Assembly: GCF_014773485.1 (NCBI RefSeq)
Contig: NZ_JACXBP010000011.1
Coordinates: 1-64,000, forward strand
Source: Erwinia aphidicola
Lineage (GTDB): Bacteria > Pseudomonadota > Gammaproteobacteria > Enterobacterales > Enterobacteriaceae
Length of the DNA stretch: 64,000 nucleotides
Direction of reading: 5' to 3'
Of the stretch, positions 1 through 8,319 are shown piece by piece (the stretch's first letter is position 1; the number at the start of each line of letters is the position of its first letter). The notes under the pieces are model-generated. The model made no database searches. It saw nothing but the letters and a program-made list of their open reading frames with translations, and had not been told where the DNA came from. The position numbers and the translations under genes are program-made.

Positions 1-275
1 AACGTCATAATGAATTTCATTATGTGTTCACTCGTGAGGCTTGATATTTTTTACGTCCGGAGACGTTGATATCAATCCTGCGAGTGCCCACACAGATTGT
101 CTGATAAATTGTTAAAGAGCGTTGCGAGCAGTGCCGGGGCATCCTGTCGCGAGGTGGCGTATATTACGCTTTCCTCCTTCGGAGTCAACTTCTTTTTGAG
201 AAGTTTTTCCGGCGGTTCAGAACTTCCTGAACCTCTTAACACGCTGGCCTGTAAGCCGTTGTTCCGTGTCAGTGG
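1..275 (-). promoter_or_regulatory. rRNA operon leader (5' of a 16S gene lying left of the window)
   Basis: Read on the minus strand this is the transcribed leader of an rRNA operon. It carries the boxA antitermination element (CGCTCTTTAACAA, 109-121) followed by the conserved stretch leading to TGTGTGGGCACTCG, then a spacer that in E. coli pairs with sequence 3' of 16S to form the RNase III processing stem. The 16S gene itself would begin beyond position 1. The neighbour murI upstream matches the rrnB locus of E. coli. The short open frame at 97-288 on the plus strand is only a shadow of this leader. Confidence 0.9.
161..188 (-). promoter_or_regulatory. rRNA promoter P2
   Basis: On the minus strand a -35 TTGACT (183-188) and a -10 TAATAT (161-166) are separated by 16 bp, about 120 bp downstream of P1, the usual distance between rrn P1 and P2. 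BoxA lies about 40 bp further downstream. Confidence 0.85.
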
Positions 276-281
276 AGGCGC

Positions 282-309
282 ATTATAGGGAATTTCTGGA
301 GGCTGACAA
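282..309 (-). promoter_or_regulatory. rRNA promoter P1
   Basis: On the minus strand a -35 TTGTCA (304-309) and a perfect -10 TATAAT (282-287) are separated by 16 bp, the short spacer typical of stringently controlled rRNA P1 promoters. An A/T-rich tract (about 316-340) directly upstream fits an UP element. A GC-rich stretch (GCGCC) follows the -10 as a discriminator. Confidence 0.9.
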
Positions 310-360
310 GGGCAAATCGTAAAAAACTTTTTGAGTGCTGTTTTTTTGCTCTAAACACCC

Positions 361-1212
361 TTAAACAGCCAGTTTTTCGAGCTTTTCGAAGCCATAACGC
401 TGTAAAACGGGCATTAATTGCACAGCTTGTTCAGTAATATCCATACAAAAAGCGATATTGGCATCCGCGGAAACGGCATGCGGGGATACATTTTCCAGTA
501 ACCAGACGGTGCGTCGCGCAATCGCCGCGCCAGAATCTATTAAACGCGTCCCTTCCGGCAGCACCTGTTGCAGCTCTTCACTAATAAGAGGGAAGTGGGT
601 ACAGCCCAGCACCACCGTATCCGGTGGCTCCTGCATCCGCAGCCACGGCTGCAGAACGCGCTTCACTTCTTCTATTGCTACCGGTTGCCCATGCAGTTTT
701 GCTTCCGCCAGCGCCACCAGTTCTGACGAACCGATCATCTCCGTTTTGCATTCGCTACCGAAACGCGCCACCAGCTCATGAGTATAAGGGCGTTTAACGG
801 TGCCGCGCGTTGCCAGCAGGCCAACGACACCGTTACGCGTCAGGCGTGCGGCAGGTTTAATGGCAGGTACGACGCCCACCACCGGAAATTCAAAGCGTGC
901 GCGCAGGGCCGGCAGCGTCACGGTACTTGCCGAGTTACAGGCGATAACCACTAACGCAAGAGGATAGAGGCGGGTGACCGCTTCAACGATAGCGAGCACG
1001 CGCTCAACGATAAACTCTTCCGACTTCTCGCCATAAGGAAAGGCAACGTTGTCGAAAGCGTAGAGATAATGGAGGTCCGGCAGCAATTTGCGGATCTCAT
1101 CATAGACTGAAAGCCCACCGACGCCGGAGTCAAACACCAGCACGGTGGGCCGTTCTTTAGAAGTTGTAGCTGCCGCTGAGGTAGTATTCCCGTCCAGGGG
1201 TTTCATAACCAT
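361..1212 (-). CDS. murI: glutamate racemase MurI
   Basis: Interconverts L- and D-glutamate in the cytoplasm, supplying D-Glu for the second residue of the peptidoglycan stem. The 283-residue protein has the N-terminal DSGVGG loop and the two catalytic cysteines, Cys92 (ACNSAST) and Cys204 (LGCTHFP). It lines up with E. coli MurI (285 aa) almost end to end. The start at 1212 (MVMKPLDGN) matches the E. coli start (MATKLQDGN). It lies inside the 3' end of btuB, giving a 56-bp overlap and implying translational coupling; the Shine-Dalgarno is weak (GAGAC), in keeping with coupling. An internal ATG at 1206 is a possible alternative. The gene is followed by the rRNA P1 promoter on the same strand. 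Confidence 0.96.
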   Translation of the reverse strand: MVMKPLDGNTTSAAATTSKERPTVLVFDSGVGGLSVYDEIRKLLPDLHYLYAFDNVAFPYGEKSEEFIVERVLAIVEAVTRLYPLALVVIACNSASTVTLPALRARFEFPVVGVVPAIKPAARLTRNGVVGLLATRGTVKRPYTHELVARFGSECKTEMIGSSELVALAEAKLHGQPVAIEEVKRVLQPWLRMQEPPDTVVLGCTHFPLISEELQQVLPEGTRLIDSGAAIARRTVWLLENVSPHAVSADANIAFCMDITEQAVQLMPVLQRYGFEKLEKLAV

Positions 1213-3046
1213 ACGCTGTCTCGTAATCTTTATCGAACAGGTTGGCAATTCTACCACGAACGGTGAGATGGGATGTGACCGGATACGAAACTGCAAGATC
1301 CCACAGGCTTACGCCGCCCATTTTTACACGCGGGCTTGGATAAACGCTGTAGTCGGTATCATAGCGCTGACCGAGATACTGATAGCTCAGGGACCAGTCA
1401 AACGTCGCCACGGCCCAGTCCAGCTGATATTTAACCTGCTGTTTAGCACGGCGCGCCAGCACTTCATTGGTCACGGCATTACGCGGGTCAAGATAGTCGT
1501 AAGATAGGGTATGCGCCAGTGGACCGGTATCAAAGGACGCCGTCGCCTCCACACCTTTAATACGCGCTTTCTTAATATTGCTGTAATGCGAGGTGGAATC
1601 GAAATCGATCAAATCATCGATATCGTTACGATAGCCGGAAAAACGCCAGTTTACCGGCCCGGTTAACCCTTCAAAGCCCCCTTCCCACTGCTTGCTTTTC
1701 TCAGGCTGCAGATCGCGATTACCGTAGCTTTCGCTGTAAACCTGATTGAGGTTAGGAGCCTTAAAAGCAGTACCGTAGGAAGCAAACACGCTGTAGCCAT
1801 CGACAAACTCCCAGGCCGCGCTGCTCTGCCAGGTGTTATGCCAGCCAAAAGCATTATTGTCATCGCCGCGCACCGCGCCTTCCAGCGTCACGCTACCCAG
1901 TTTCTGCTGTGTGGTGGCGTAGATGCCGGTGTTACGCTGCTCCTGGCCCGCCGCAACATAATTAGTGCCAGGTTCTGATGTCTGCTTCTGCCAGTCAACG
2001 CCGCCGCTAACCGTACCATAACCGGCCGCCAGCGTATTACCCCACTGCAAGTTGTATTGCTGCACATCATCTAACGTCGAGGCCGGGCCATAGCGCCCTT
2101 TTGACGGGTCAAAGTTGAGATCTTTCGTGTGGCTGTAGCTGGCAATCAGCTGTGAGGAGTAAATCCCGCGGTTGAAACGCAGCCCGGTATCCCAGCTTTG
2201 GCTATAGAGCTGGCGGGTATCCGGCATGCCCAATAAAGCGAAGGAGGAACTGTCGTAGACCAGTGAACCATCATAGTCAGAGCGGTTGTCAAAGCCATAA
2301 CCACGGAAAAAACCGGTGAACTCATCATTAAACTGATGCTCCACGCTCCCGTACAGGGATTTACTCATAAAGCCATCGCGATCCGGCTGGGCAGGGTCAC
2401 CGAATGCATTCGGGTATCCAGCCACCACATCGTAGCCTTTGGTATAGGTGTAGCTGCCGGCCAGCGTCACCAGGGTATTTTCCCCCAGGCGCTGCTGCGT
2501 GGAACCGTCATAGGACTGATAGCCATTTGAACCGATACCGGCGTTCAGCGTGGTACCCGGCTTATCACGTCCGGTAATGATATTAATCACGCCACCAATC
2601 GCGTCCGAACCATAGACCGCTGAGCGCGCCCCGCGCACATATTCAATGCGCTGAACCAGAGAAACCGGGATCTGGCTAAGATCGGACGCACCGCTAATGC
2701 CCGCCTGATTCAGGCGAATACCATCAATCAGCACCAGCACGTGGTTAGAGTTGGTTCCGCGAATAAACAGCGAGCTTTGCTGGCCCATTCCGCCGTTTTG
2801 AGCGATATCAACGCCGGGCAAGCGGCGCATCACATCCGTCAGCGTTTTCGACTGCCAGCGGTCGATCTGCTCTTTTGTGACGACCGTCGTGGGTGCCAGC
2901 ACGGAAGAGACGGGTTGCGCAAAACGATTCGCCGTCACCACCTGCGTCTCTTCATTACTGACTTGTGCAAAGCCGTTTTGCGCCCAGAGGGAAATCGCCG
3001 TAGCGCTAAACGCCAGCAGCGTGTTTTTGTTTTTTGTTGTAAACAT
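1157..3046 (-). CDS. btuB: TonB-dependent vitamin B12 receptor BtuB
   Basis: Outer-membrane beta-barrel that imports cobalamins using energy transmitted by TonB. It has 629 residues: a signal peptide (about 1-27, ending NGFA), a TonB box region around QVVTANRF, a plug domain (about 45-160, with VLVLIDGIRLN and GSDAIGGVINIIT) and a 22-strand barrel ending in the C-terminal Phe of SGSYNF that the Bam machine recognises. The start at 3046 (MFTTKNKN) is chosen because it begins the signal peptide and follows the riboswitch sequestering stem; upstream in-frame codons fall inside the riboswitch. Translation is expected to be shut off when adenosylcobalamin binds the leader. The 3' end overlaps murI by 56 bp. 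Confidence 0.97.
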   Translation of the reverse strand: MFTTKNKNTLLAFSATAISLWAQNGFAQVSNEETQVVTANRFAQPVSSVLAPTTVVTKEQIDRWQSKTLTDVMRRLPGVDIAQNGGMGQQSSLFIRGTNSNHVLVLIDGIRLNQAGISGASDLSQIPVSLVQRIEYVRGARSAVYGSDAIGGVINIITGRDKPGTTLNAGIGSNGYQSYDGSTQQRLGENTLVTLAGSYTYTKGYDVVAGYPNAFGDPAQPDRDGFMSKSLYGSVEHQFNDEFTGFFRGYGFDNRSDYDGSLVYDSSSFALLGMPDTRQLYSQSWDTGLRFNRGIYSSQLIASYSHTKDLNFDPSKGRYGPASTLDDVQQYNLQWGNTLAAGYGTVSGGVDWQKQTSEPGTNYVAAGQEQRNTGIYATTQQKLGSVTLEGAVRGDDNNAFGWHNTWQSSAAWEFVDGYSVFASYGTAFKAPNLNQVYSESYGNRDLQPEKSKQWEGGFEGLTGPVNWRFSGYRNDIDDLIDFDSTSHYSNIKKARIKGVEATASFDTGPLAHTLSYDYLDPRNAVTNEVLARRAKQQVKYQLDWAVATFDWSLSYQYLGQRYDTDYSVYPSPRVKMGGVSLWDLAVSYPVTSHLTVRGRIANLFDKDYETAYGYETPGREYYLSGSYNF

Positions 3047-3057
3047 GACCAAGCATC

Positions 3058-3412
3058 CAAAAGAAGTGCAGGATGCCGCAGGCATACGATCGATAGCACG
3101 CGATGATCGTAAGAAATGCGACGTTATTCCGGCAGGTCTTCGGGCTCAGAATCGGTTGCTCGTCATACTGCACGTTACATGTGCGTTGGCTTCACTCATT
3201 CACCCGAATCACTTACTACTGTAAGCTCATTGGGACTCACTTATTTGCCGCCTTCCTGTAACGCGAAGTATTTTGAGCATTGGTGGCAATGACTTCCCGT
3301 CCTGAGACAGTGTCTGCGTTACGCTATTGTCACGACATTCTTTACCGCTGCGCGTCAGCTCCAGATTTGCACTGGATTCCCTTTTAACTCGCGGGGAGGC
3401 CGGAGCCGCAGT
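3058..3412 (-). promoter_or_regulatory. cobalamin riboswitch of btuB
   Basis: Minus-strand leader with the hallmark parts of a class-I cobalamin aptamer. The core AAAAGGGAATCCAGTGCAAA and the GAGCTGACGCGCAGCGGTAA segment lie in about 3335-3385, GACGGGAAGTC at about 3287-3300, and the B12 box GCCCGAAGACCTGCC at 3131-3145. Downstream, CCTGCGGCATCC (about 3074-3086) can pair with GGATGC just before the btuB start, which is the ribosome-site sequestering stem of the E. coli btuB switch. Unusually, about 130 nt separate GGGAAG from the B12 box, against about 30 nt in the E. coli leader as I recall it. Most of the extra length is an ERIC-like element at 3161-3240. Confidence 0.93.
3161..3240 (-). 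repeat. ERIC-like element embedded in the btuB riboswitch
   Basis: About 80 bp matching the enterobacterial repetitive intergenic consensus along most of its length. Landmarks on the minus strand are GAGCTTACAGTAGTAAGTGA (consensus GAGCTTACATAAGTAAGTGA), GGGTGAATGAGTG (consensus GGGTGAGCGAG), AGCCAACGCACATG and AGTATGACGAG. The central GTAAGC/GCTTAC inverted repeat can form a hairpin. No other ERIC copy was noticed in the window. It lies between the aptamer core and the B12 box, so it would be part of the riboswitch RNA. Confidence 0.82.
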
Positions 3413-3478
3413 TTAAGTTCAATAAAATTAGAAATCCAGATATCCGGACATCCATAAATGACGATTTTTGCACAATAC

Positions 3479-3506
3479 TGGACATGAGTTAAAGAATCCC
3501 TACAAT
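3479..3506 (+). promoter_or_regulatory. probable trmA promoter
   Basis: TGGACA (3479-3484) and TACAAT (3501-3506) with a 16-bp spacer, placed about 37 bp before the trmA start and divergent from the btuB leader. This is motif matching only. Confidence 0.5.
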
Positions 3507-3542
3507 CGCCCGGCTATCACCGCCAAATATTCAGGAATAACC

Positions 3543-4643
3543 ATGACGCCCGAACAGCTGCCTATTGAACAATACGATGACCAACTCGCCGAGAAAGTGA
3601 CACGACTGACGTCGATGATGTCCGTGTTTAACGCTCCCGAGGTCGAGGTCTTCCGTTCACCGGTAAGCCACTATCGGATGCGCGCCGAATTCCGCGTCTG
3701 GCATGACGGTGATGACCTCTACCACATCATTTTCGATCAGGAGACGCGCGACCGCATTCGCGTCGACAGCTTCCCGGCAGCCAGCGAGCTGATTAACCGC
3801 CTGATGCCGCGTCTGATTGCCGCTGCCCGAGAGCAGCACGTTCTGCGCTATAAGCTGTTCCAGATTGACTATCTGTCAACGGTCAGCGGCCAGATCGTGG
3901 TCTCCCTGCTGTATCACCGCAAGCTGGATGAAGAGTGGCAGCAGGCCGCCAGCACTCTGCGCGACGCGCTACGTGCCGAAGGGTTTGATCTGCATCTGAT
4001 TGGCCGCGCCACCAAAACTAAGATCTGCCTCGACCGCGACTATGTCGACGAGTGTCTGACTATCGACGGTCGGGAGATGATCTACCGCCAGGTGGAGAAC
4101 AGCTTCACTCAGCCGAATGCGGCAATGAATGTGCAGATGCTGGAGTGGGCGCTGGATACCACGCGCAATTCAAGCGGTGACCTGCTGGAGCTGTACTGCG
4201 GCAACGGTAACTTCTCACTGGCGCTGGCGCGCAATTTCCGTCGGGTGCTGGCGACCGAGATCGCCAAGCCTTCCGTTGCCTCTGCGCAGTACAATATCGC
4301 GGTGAACCAGATCGATAACGTGCAGATCATTCGCATGGCGGCAGAAGAGTTTACCCAGGCGATGAACGGTGAAAGAAGCTTCAGAAGGTTGGAAGGGATC
4401 GATCTGACCAGCTACGAGTGCGAAACCATCTTCGTCGACCCACCGCGCAGCGGTCTGGATGAGGAAACGGTGAAGATGGTGCAGGCTTATCCACGCATCC
4501 TGTATATCTCCTGCAACCCGCAGACGCTGTGCGATAACCTCGCCACGCTGTCGGCTACGCATGAGGTGACGCGCCTGGCGCTGTTCGACCAGTTCCCGTA
4601 TACCCATCATATGGAGTGCGGCGTGCTATTGACTCGCCGCTGA
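3543..4643 (+). CDS. trmA: tRNA (uracil-54,C5)-methyltransferase TrmA
   Basis: SAM-dependent enzyme forming ribothymidine (m5U54) in the T-loop of tRNAs and m5U in tmRNA. The 366-residue length equals E. coli TrmA. Visible motifs are the SAM-binding LLELYCGNGNFSLALA, the DPPRSG motif and the catalytic nucleophile in SCNPQTL. The start at 3543 (MTPEQLPIEQYD) follows an AGGAATAACC Shine-Dalgarno and matches the family start; an upstream in-frame ATG at 3468 would add 25 poorly conserved residues and is rejected. It is divergent from btuB and convergent with yijD, with a REP-like hairpin in between. Confidence 0.97.
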   Translation: MTPEQLPIEQYDDQLAEKVTRLTSMMSVFNAPEVEVFRSPVSHYRMRAEFRVWHDGDDLYHIIFDQETRDRIRVDSFPAASELINRLMPRLIAAAREQHVLRYKLFQIDYLSTVSGQIVVSLLYHRKLDEEWQQAASTLRDALRAEGFDLHLIGRATKTKICLDRDYVDECLTIDGREMIYRQVENSFTQPNAAMNVQMLEWALDTTRNSSGDLLELYCGNGNFSLALARNFRRVLATEIAKPSVASAQYNIAVNQIDNVQIIRMAAEEFTQAMNGERSFRRLEGIDLTSYECETIFVDPPRSGLDEETVKMVQAYPRILYISCNPQTLCDNLATLSATHEVTRLALFDQFPYTHHMECGVLLTRR

Positions 4644-4654
4644 TGAATGATTGT

Positions 4655-4674
4655 CGGGCGACGCCTGTCGCCCG
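4655..4674. repeat. small palindrome between trmA and yijD
   Basis: CGGGCGAC and GTCGCCCG arms (8 bp) around a GCCT loop, in the 38-bp convergent gap after trmA. It resembles the stems of the REP family found elsewhere here but lacks an intact GTAG foot (it reads TTGT), so it is either a degenerate member or a plain terminator stem. Confidence 0.55.
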
Positions 4675-4681
4675 GCTGTAT

Positions 4682-5035
4682 TCAGCTAACTTTACGTGCT
4701 CGCCACTTCATCGCGATCCAGAACACCACTACCACCATCAGCACGGTCGGCACAAAATTCGAACCGATATCAGGGTATTCCGCCCGCACCATTGCGCTAT
4801 ACAGCAGAATACCAAGCAGGAAAAACGCAGCGGCCAGCGAAGGCATCCCGTCCGGCATCGCACGGTTCAGATAGCGCTGATGCAGGCACCAGGCAGCAAG
4901 GCACAGCGTGATGAGCGGGAAGATAGAAAATGGTACCAGTGAACTGAACAGTACCGAAAATGAACCGTTGAGTGAAAGCCCGGCAATAAAGGTCAGCAGT
5001 AGCGTTCCCTTGTCCCGGCTCGTAGCTAAATTCAT
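4682..5035 (-). CDS. yijD: YijD family inner-membrane protein (DUF1422)
   Basis: Small integral membrane protein of 117 residues with about four hydrophobic segments. It matches E. coli YijD (119 aa) through the shared CLHQRYLNRAMPDG and RAEYPDIGSNF segments. Its biochemical function is unknown. It begins 12 bp after fabR on the same strand, the conserved fabR-yijD arrangement, so the two are likely cotranscribed. The start ATG at 5035 leads directly into the conserved RDKGTLLL segment. Confidence 0.92.
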   Translation of the reverse strand: MNLATSRDKGTLLLTFIAGLSLNGSFSVLFSSLVPFSIFPLITLCLAAWCLHQRYLNRAMPDGMPSLAAAFFLLGILLYSAMVRAEYPDIGSNFVPTVLMVVVVFWIAMKWRARKVS

Positions 5036-5047
5036 GTCACCACCCTT

Positions 5048-5689
5048 TTAGTCTTTGGATTCCAGCGTCACCGCCAGCCTCTCCTGTTCACGACGATACC
5101 AGTAGTACGCCCCTTTCGAGATCATCCGCAGCTGCAGCACCAGTCGTTCTTCCAGCTGGCGGCGCTGTTCAGCGTCAATATCCAGCGCTTCCGCACCGGC
5201 ATTAAACACAATAATGACCATCGCTTCCGCCTGCGCTTCAGTAAAGCTGCGCGGCATGCGGTTTTCTATTTCCAGATAGTCGGCCAGTTCGGCAATAAAG
5301 TGCTGAATTTCACGCGCCACCGCAGCACGAAATGCAGCGGAGGTTCCTGAACGTTCACGCAGTAACAGGCGAAAGGCATTTGGGTTATCGCCGATAAATT
5401 CCATAAAGGTGGAGACGGAAGTGCGGATCACGCTGCCACCTTTGGCAATACGCTGACGCGCCTGACGCATCAACTGACGCAGCATCAGGCCGCTCTCATC
5501 CACCATGGTCAGCCCTAATTCATCTACATCACGAAAGTGACGATAAAATGACGTTGGGGCGATACCGGCTTCGCGGGCAACTTCCCTCAGGCTAAGGCTG
5601 GCGAAACTCCGCTCGGCGCTTAATTGACTAAACGCCGCTTCGATAAGTGTACGCCGTGTACGTTCTTTTTGCTGCGCTCTGACGCCCAT
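5048..5689 (-). CDS. fabR: unsaturated fatty-acid biosynthesis repressor FabR
   Basis: TetR-family repressor that senses the ratio of unsaturated to saturated acyl-ACP/CoA and represses fabB and fabA. It has 213 residues: an N-terminal helix-turn-helix (about 12-58, with SLREVAREAGIAPTSFYRHF) nearly identical to E. coli FabR, then an all-helical ligand domain. The start MGVRAQQKE is the conserved one. The gene is divergent from sthA (191-bp gap), as in E. coli, and yijD follows. The last residues (LAVTLESKD) differ from E. coli, as expected for the tail. Confidence 0.96.
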   Translation of the reverse strand: MGVRAQQKERTRRTLIEAAFSQLSAERSFASLSLREVAREAGIAPTSFYRHFRDVDELGLTMVDESGLMLRQLMRQARQRIAKGGSVIRTSVSTFMEFIGDNPNAFRLLLRERSGTSAAFRAAVAREIQHFIAELADYLEIENRMPRSFTEAQAEAMVIIVFNAGAEALDIDAEQRRQLEERLVLQLRMISKGAYYWYRREQERLAVTLESKD

Positions 5690-5880
5690 ATTAGTGCCTG
5701 TTTTGCCTGCAAGGGGGCACTATAGCAAAAATTTCAGCGTACAGTGGGTCAAACTTTGTGAACGCCTGTTAACCCTGTAATTTGGCAATTGATGGCAAAA
5801 AATACGGTTACAATTGGGAACTGCGCGCTGAGATGTTAGAATCTCGTTGTAAAATTGTATAAGAAATAGGACGTATTGGT

Positions 5881-7281
5881 ATGCAACAGTCTTATGATTA
5901 CGACGCCATTGTTATTGGTTCCGGTCCGGGCGGTGAAGGTGCCGCAATGGGGCTGGTGAAACAGGGAGCGCGCATAGCCGTTATCGAGCGCTACCACAAT
6001 ATCGGCGGCGGGTGTACACACTGGGGAACCATCCCTTCGAAAGCGCTGCGCCACGCCGTCAGCCGCATTATCGAGTTTAACCAGAACCCACTGTATAGCG
6101 ACCACACACGTCTTCTGCGTTCTTCTTTTGCCGACATTCTGAATCACACCGAAAACGTTATCAGCCAGCAAACCCGCATGCGTCAGGGTTTCTACGAGCG
6201 TAATCACTGTGAGCTGTTCCAGGGTGATGCACGTTTTGTTGATGCCAACACCATCGAAGTTGAAAGCCATGACGGCACGATTGAACGCCTGACCGCCAGC
6301 AAATTCGTTATCGCCTGCGGTTCACGCCCTTATCATCCGCCGGATGTCGACTTTGCCCATCCACGCATCTACGACAGCGACTCTATCCTCAACCTGCACC
6401 ACGAACCGGACCATGTGATTATCTATGGCGCCGGGGTGATCGGCTGTGAGTACGCGTCAATTTTCCGTGGCCTGTCGGTCAAGGTTGACCTGATCAACAC
6501 CCGCGACCGCCTGCTGGCGTTCCTCGATCAGGAAATGTCAGACTCGCTTTCCTACCACTTCTGGAACAATGGCGTAGTTATTCGTCATAACGAAGAGTTT
6601 GAGAAAATTGAAGGGGTGGCAGATGGCGTGATTATGCATCTGAAATCCGGCAAAAAATTGAAAGCCGACTGCCTGCTTTACGCCAATGGCCGTACCGGTA
6701 ACACCGACTCACTGTCGCTGGAAAACGTCGGTCTGGAGGCGGATGGTCGTGGTCTGTTGAAGGTTAACAGCATGTACCAGACGGCGCAGCCGCATATCTA
6801 CGCGGTGGGGGATGTGATTGGTTACCCAAGCCTGGCGTCTGCCGCCTACGATCAGGGCCGTATTGCTGCCCAGGCAATGGTAAAAGGTGAAGCGACCGCA
6901 CACCTGATTGAAGATATCCCAACCGGTATCTATACCATCCCGGAAATCAGCTCCGTTGGTAAAACCGAGCAGCAGCTGACGGCGATGAAGGTGCCTTACG
7001 AAGTGGGCCGTGCGCAGTTTAAACACCTGGCGCGTGCGCAGATCGTTGGCATGAACGTCGGTAGCCTGAAAATCCTGTTCCACCGCGAGACCAAAGAGAT
7101 CCTCGGCATTCACTGCTTCGGCGAGCGTGCTGCGGAGATCATTCACATCGGTCAGGCGATTATGGAGCAGAAAAACGGTGGCAACACGATTGAGTACTTC
7201 GTGAATACCACCTTTAACTACCCGACAATGGCGGAAGCCTACCGGGTGGCGGCGCTAAACGGCTTAAACCGCCTGTTTTAA
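5881..7281 (+). CDS. sthA: soluble pyridine nucleotide transhydrogenase SthA
   Basis: FAD-dependent cytoplasmic transhydrogenase that passes reducing equivalents from NADPH to NAD+, helping to dispose of excess NADPH. The 466-residue length equals the E. coli enzyme. The FAD fold begins with IGSGPGGEGAAMG; the NAD(P) fold carries YGAGVIGCEYASIF and the second FAD motif VYAVGDVIGYP-like AVGDVIGYP. The active-site segment reads GGCTHWGTIPSK: the second Cys of the disulfide reductase motif is Thr, as is characteristic of SthA and not of lipoamide dehydrogenase. The 3' end overlaps the convergent oxyR end by 18 bp. Confidence 0.97.
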   Translation: MQQSYDYDAIVIGSGPGGEGAAMGLVKQGARIAVIERYHNIGGGCTHWGTIPSKALRHAVSRIIEFNQNPLYSDHTRLLRSSFADILNHTENVISQQTRMRQGFYERNHCELFQGDARFVDANTIEVESHDGTIERLTASKFVIACGSRPYHPPDVDFAHPRIYDSDSILNLHHEPDHVIIYGAGVIGCEYASIFRGLSVKVDLINTRDRLLAFLDQEMSDSLSYHFWNNGVVIRHNEEFEKIEGVADGVIMHLKSGKKLKADCLLYANGRTGNTDSLSLENVGLEADGRGLLKVNSMYQTAQPHIYAVGDVIGYPSLASAAYDQGRIAAQAMVKGEATAHLIEDIPTGIYTIPEISSVGKTEQQLTAMKVPYEVGRAQFKHLARAQIVGMNVGSLKILFHRETKEILGIHCFGERAAEIIHIGQAIMEQKNGGNTIEYFVNTTFNYPTMAEAYRVAALNGLNRLF

Positions 7282-8184
7282 CGCGCCGCTGCTCATCACG
7301 CCCTGCATATGTTCACGGATCGCCTCAGCCAGCTGCTCATAGCGGCCGCGCAGAGGTGAACCGGGGCGATACACTAACGCGATGGTGCGCTGTGGAACCG
7401 GCTTATAACAGTCGAGATAACACACCCCGTCGCGTACTCTCTCCTTAGGCACCGCCAGCGATGGCAACAGCGTAATCCCGCTGCCTGCCGCCACCATATT
7501 ACGCAGCGTTTCCAGACTGGTTGCGCGGAAGTGCGTATCTTCATCGGCACCCGCCTGGAAGCAGAAGCCCATCGCCTGATCGCGCAGACAGTGTCCGTCT
7601 TCCAGCATCAGCAGCTTCTCACCGGCCAGATCCGACATCGGCACGCGATCGCGCTCATGCCATGGATGATCGGCATAGATTGCCAGCTTCATCGGTTCGT
7701 CAAACAGCGGGACTTCAATAAACGCTTCCGACTCTTTCACCAGCGCCAGAATGGCACAGTCCAGCTTGCCGCTATCGAGCTGCGCCAGCAGCTGCTGAGT
7801 CTGCGCTTCGTGCAGATACATCTCCAGCTTCGGGAAGGTCCGATGCAGCGAAGGAATAATCTGCGGCAGCAGATACGGGCCAACGGTTGGGATCAGGCCG
7901 ATATGCAGCGGGCCGGACATCGCCTCGCCCTGTTGGCTGGCCATCTCTTTCAGCACTTTCACTTCGCGCAGCACGGTACGCGCCTGATCCACCAGCAGCA
8001 GCCCGGCCTGGGTGAATAACACTTTGCGGCTGGTGCGCTCCAGCAGCATCACGCCCAGCTCATCTTCCAGCTTGCGGATCTGCCCGCTCAGCGTTGGCTG
8101 GCTGACGTGGCAGGCATCGGCGGCACGGCGAAAATGGCGATGTTCCGCCAGCGAAACCAGATACTCCAGATCACGAATGTTCAT
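7264..8184 (-). CDS. oxyR: hydrogen-peroxide-sensing regulator OxyR
   Basis: LysR-family activator of the peroxide regulon. It has 306 residues: an N-terminal winged helix-turn-helix (about 1-60, FRRAADACHVSQPTLSGQIR) and a regulatory domain with the redox pair Cys199 and Cys208 (GHCLRDQAMGFCF). Oxidation to an intramolecular disulfide switches the protein on. It starts at 8184 and faces a hybrid peroxiredoxin gene across a 135-bp gap containing a conserved OxyR operator. Its 3' end overlaps sthA by 18 bp in convergent orientation. Confidence 0.97.
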   Translation of the reverse strand: MNIRDLEYLVSLAEHRHFRRAADACHVSQPTLSGQIRKLEDELGVMLLERTSRKVLFTQAGLLLVDQARTVLREVKVLKEMASQQGEAMSGPLHIGLIPTVGPYLLPQIIPSLHRTFPKLEMYLHEAQTQQLLAQLDSGKLDCAILALVKESEAFIEVPLFDEPMKLAIYADHPWHERDRVPMSDLAGEKLLMLEDGHCLRDQAMGFCFQAGADEDTHFRATSLETLRNMVAAGSGITLLPSLAVPKERVRDGVCYLDCYKPVPQRTIALVYRPGSPLRGRYEQLAEAIREHMQGVMSSGALKQAV

Positions 8185-8201
8185 CTCAATCCTCTATTCC
8201 A

Positions 8202-8269
8202 CGATAGCCCGTGACGATAGATAGCATAGCAACCAACGATTATCCCTATCAAGCCTGAATGACAATAAT
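8202..8269 (+). promoter_or_regulatory. OxyR operator and -10 of the peroxiredoxin gene
   Basis: The stretch from CGATAG (8203-8207) through GATAG (8216-8220), ATAGC and ATTATCCCTATCAAG (8239-8253) closely follows the E. coli oxyR-oxyS operator as I remember it. It is followed at exactly the oxyS spacing by AATAAT (8264-8269), which aligns with the oxyS -10 GATAAT. The site should repress oxyR and activate the rightward gene under peroxide. The identification rests on recalled sequence and not on a computed alignment. Confidence 0.78.
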
Positions 8270-8319
8270 GTGCCCCTGCAGAAATACAGCAGCCTTATCC
8301 GTTTATTAAGAGGTCTTTT

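Noticed and set aside
97..288. Plus-strand 63-codon open frame at the left edge
   Set aside because: It lies across the rRNA promoters and leader of the opposite strand; no Shine-Dalgarno or protein similarity.
5736..5760. Possible FabR half-site (AGCGTACA) in the fabR/sthA gap
   Set aside because: Only one half of the palindrome is clear and FabR autoregulation is not something I can support from this sequence.
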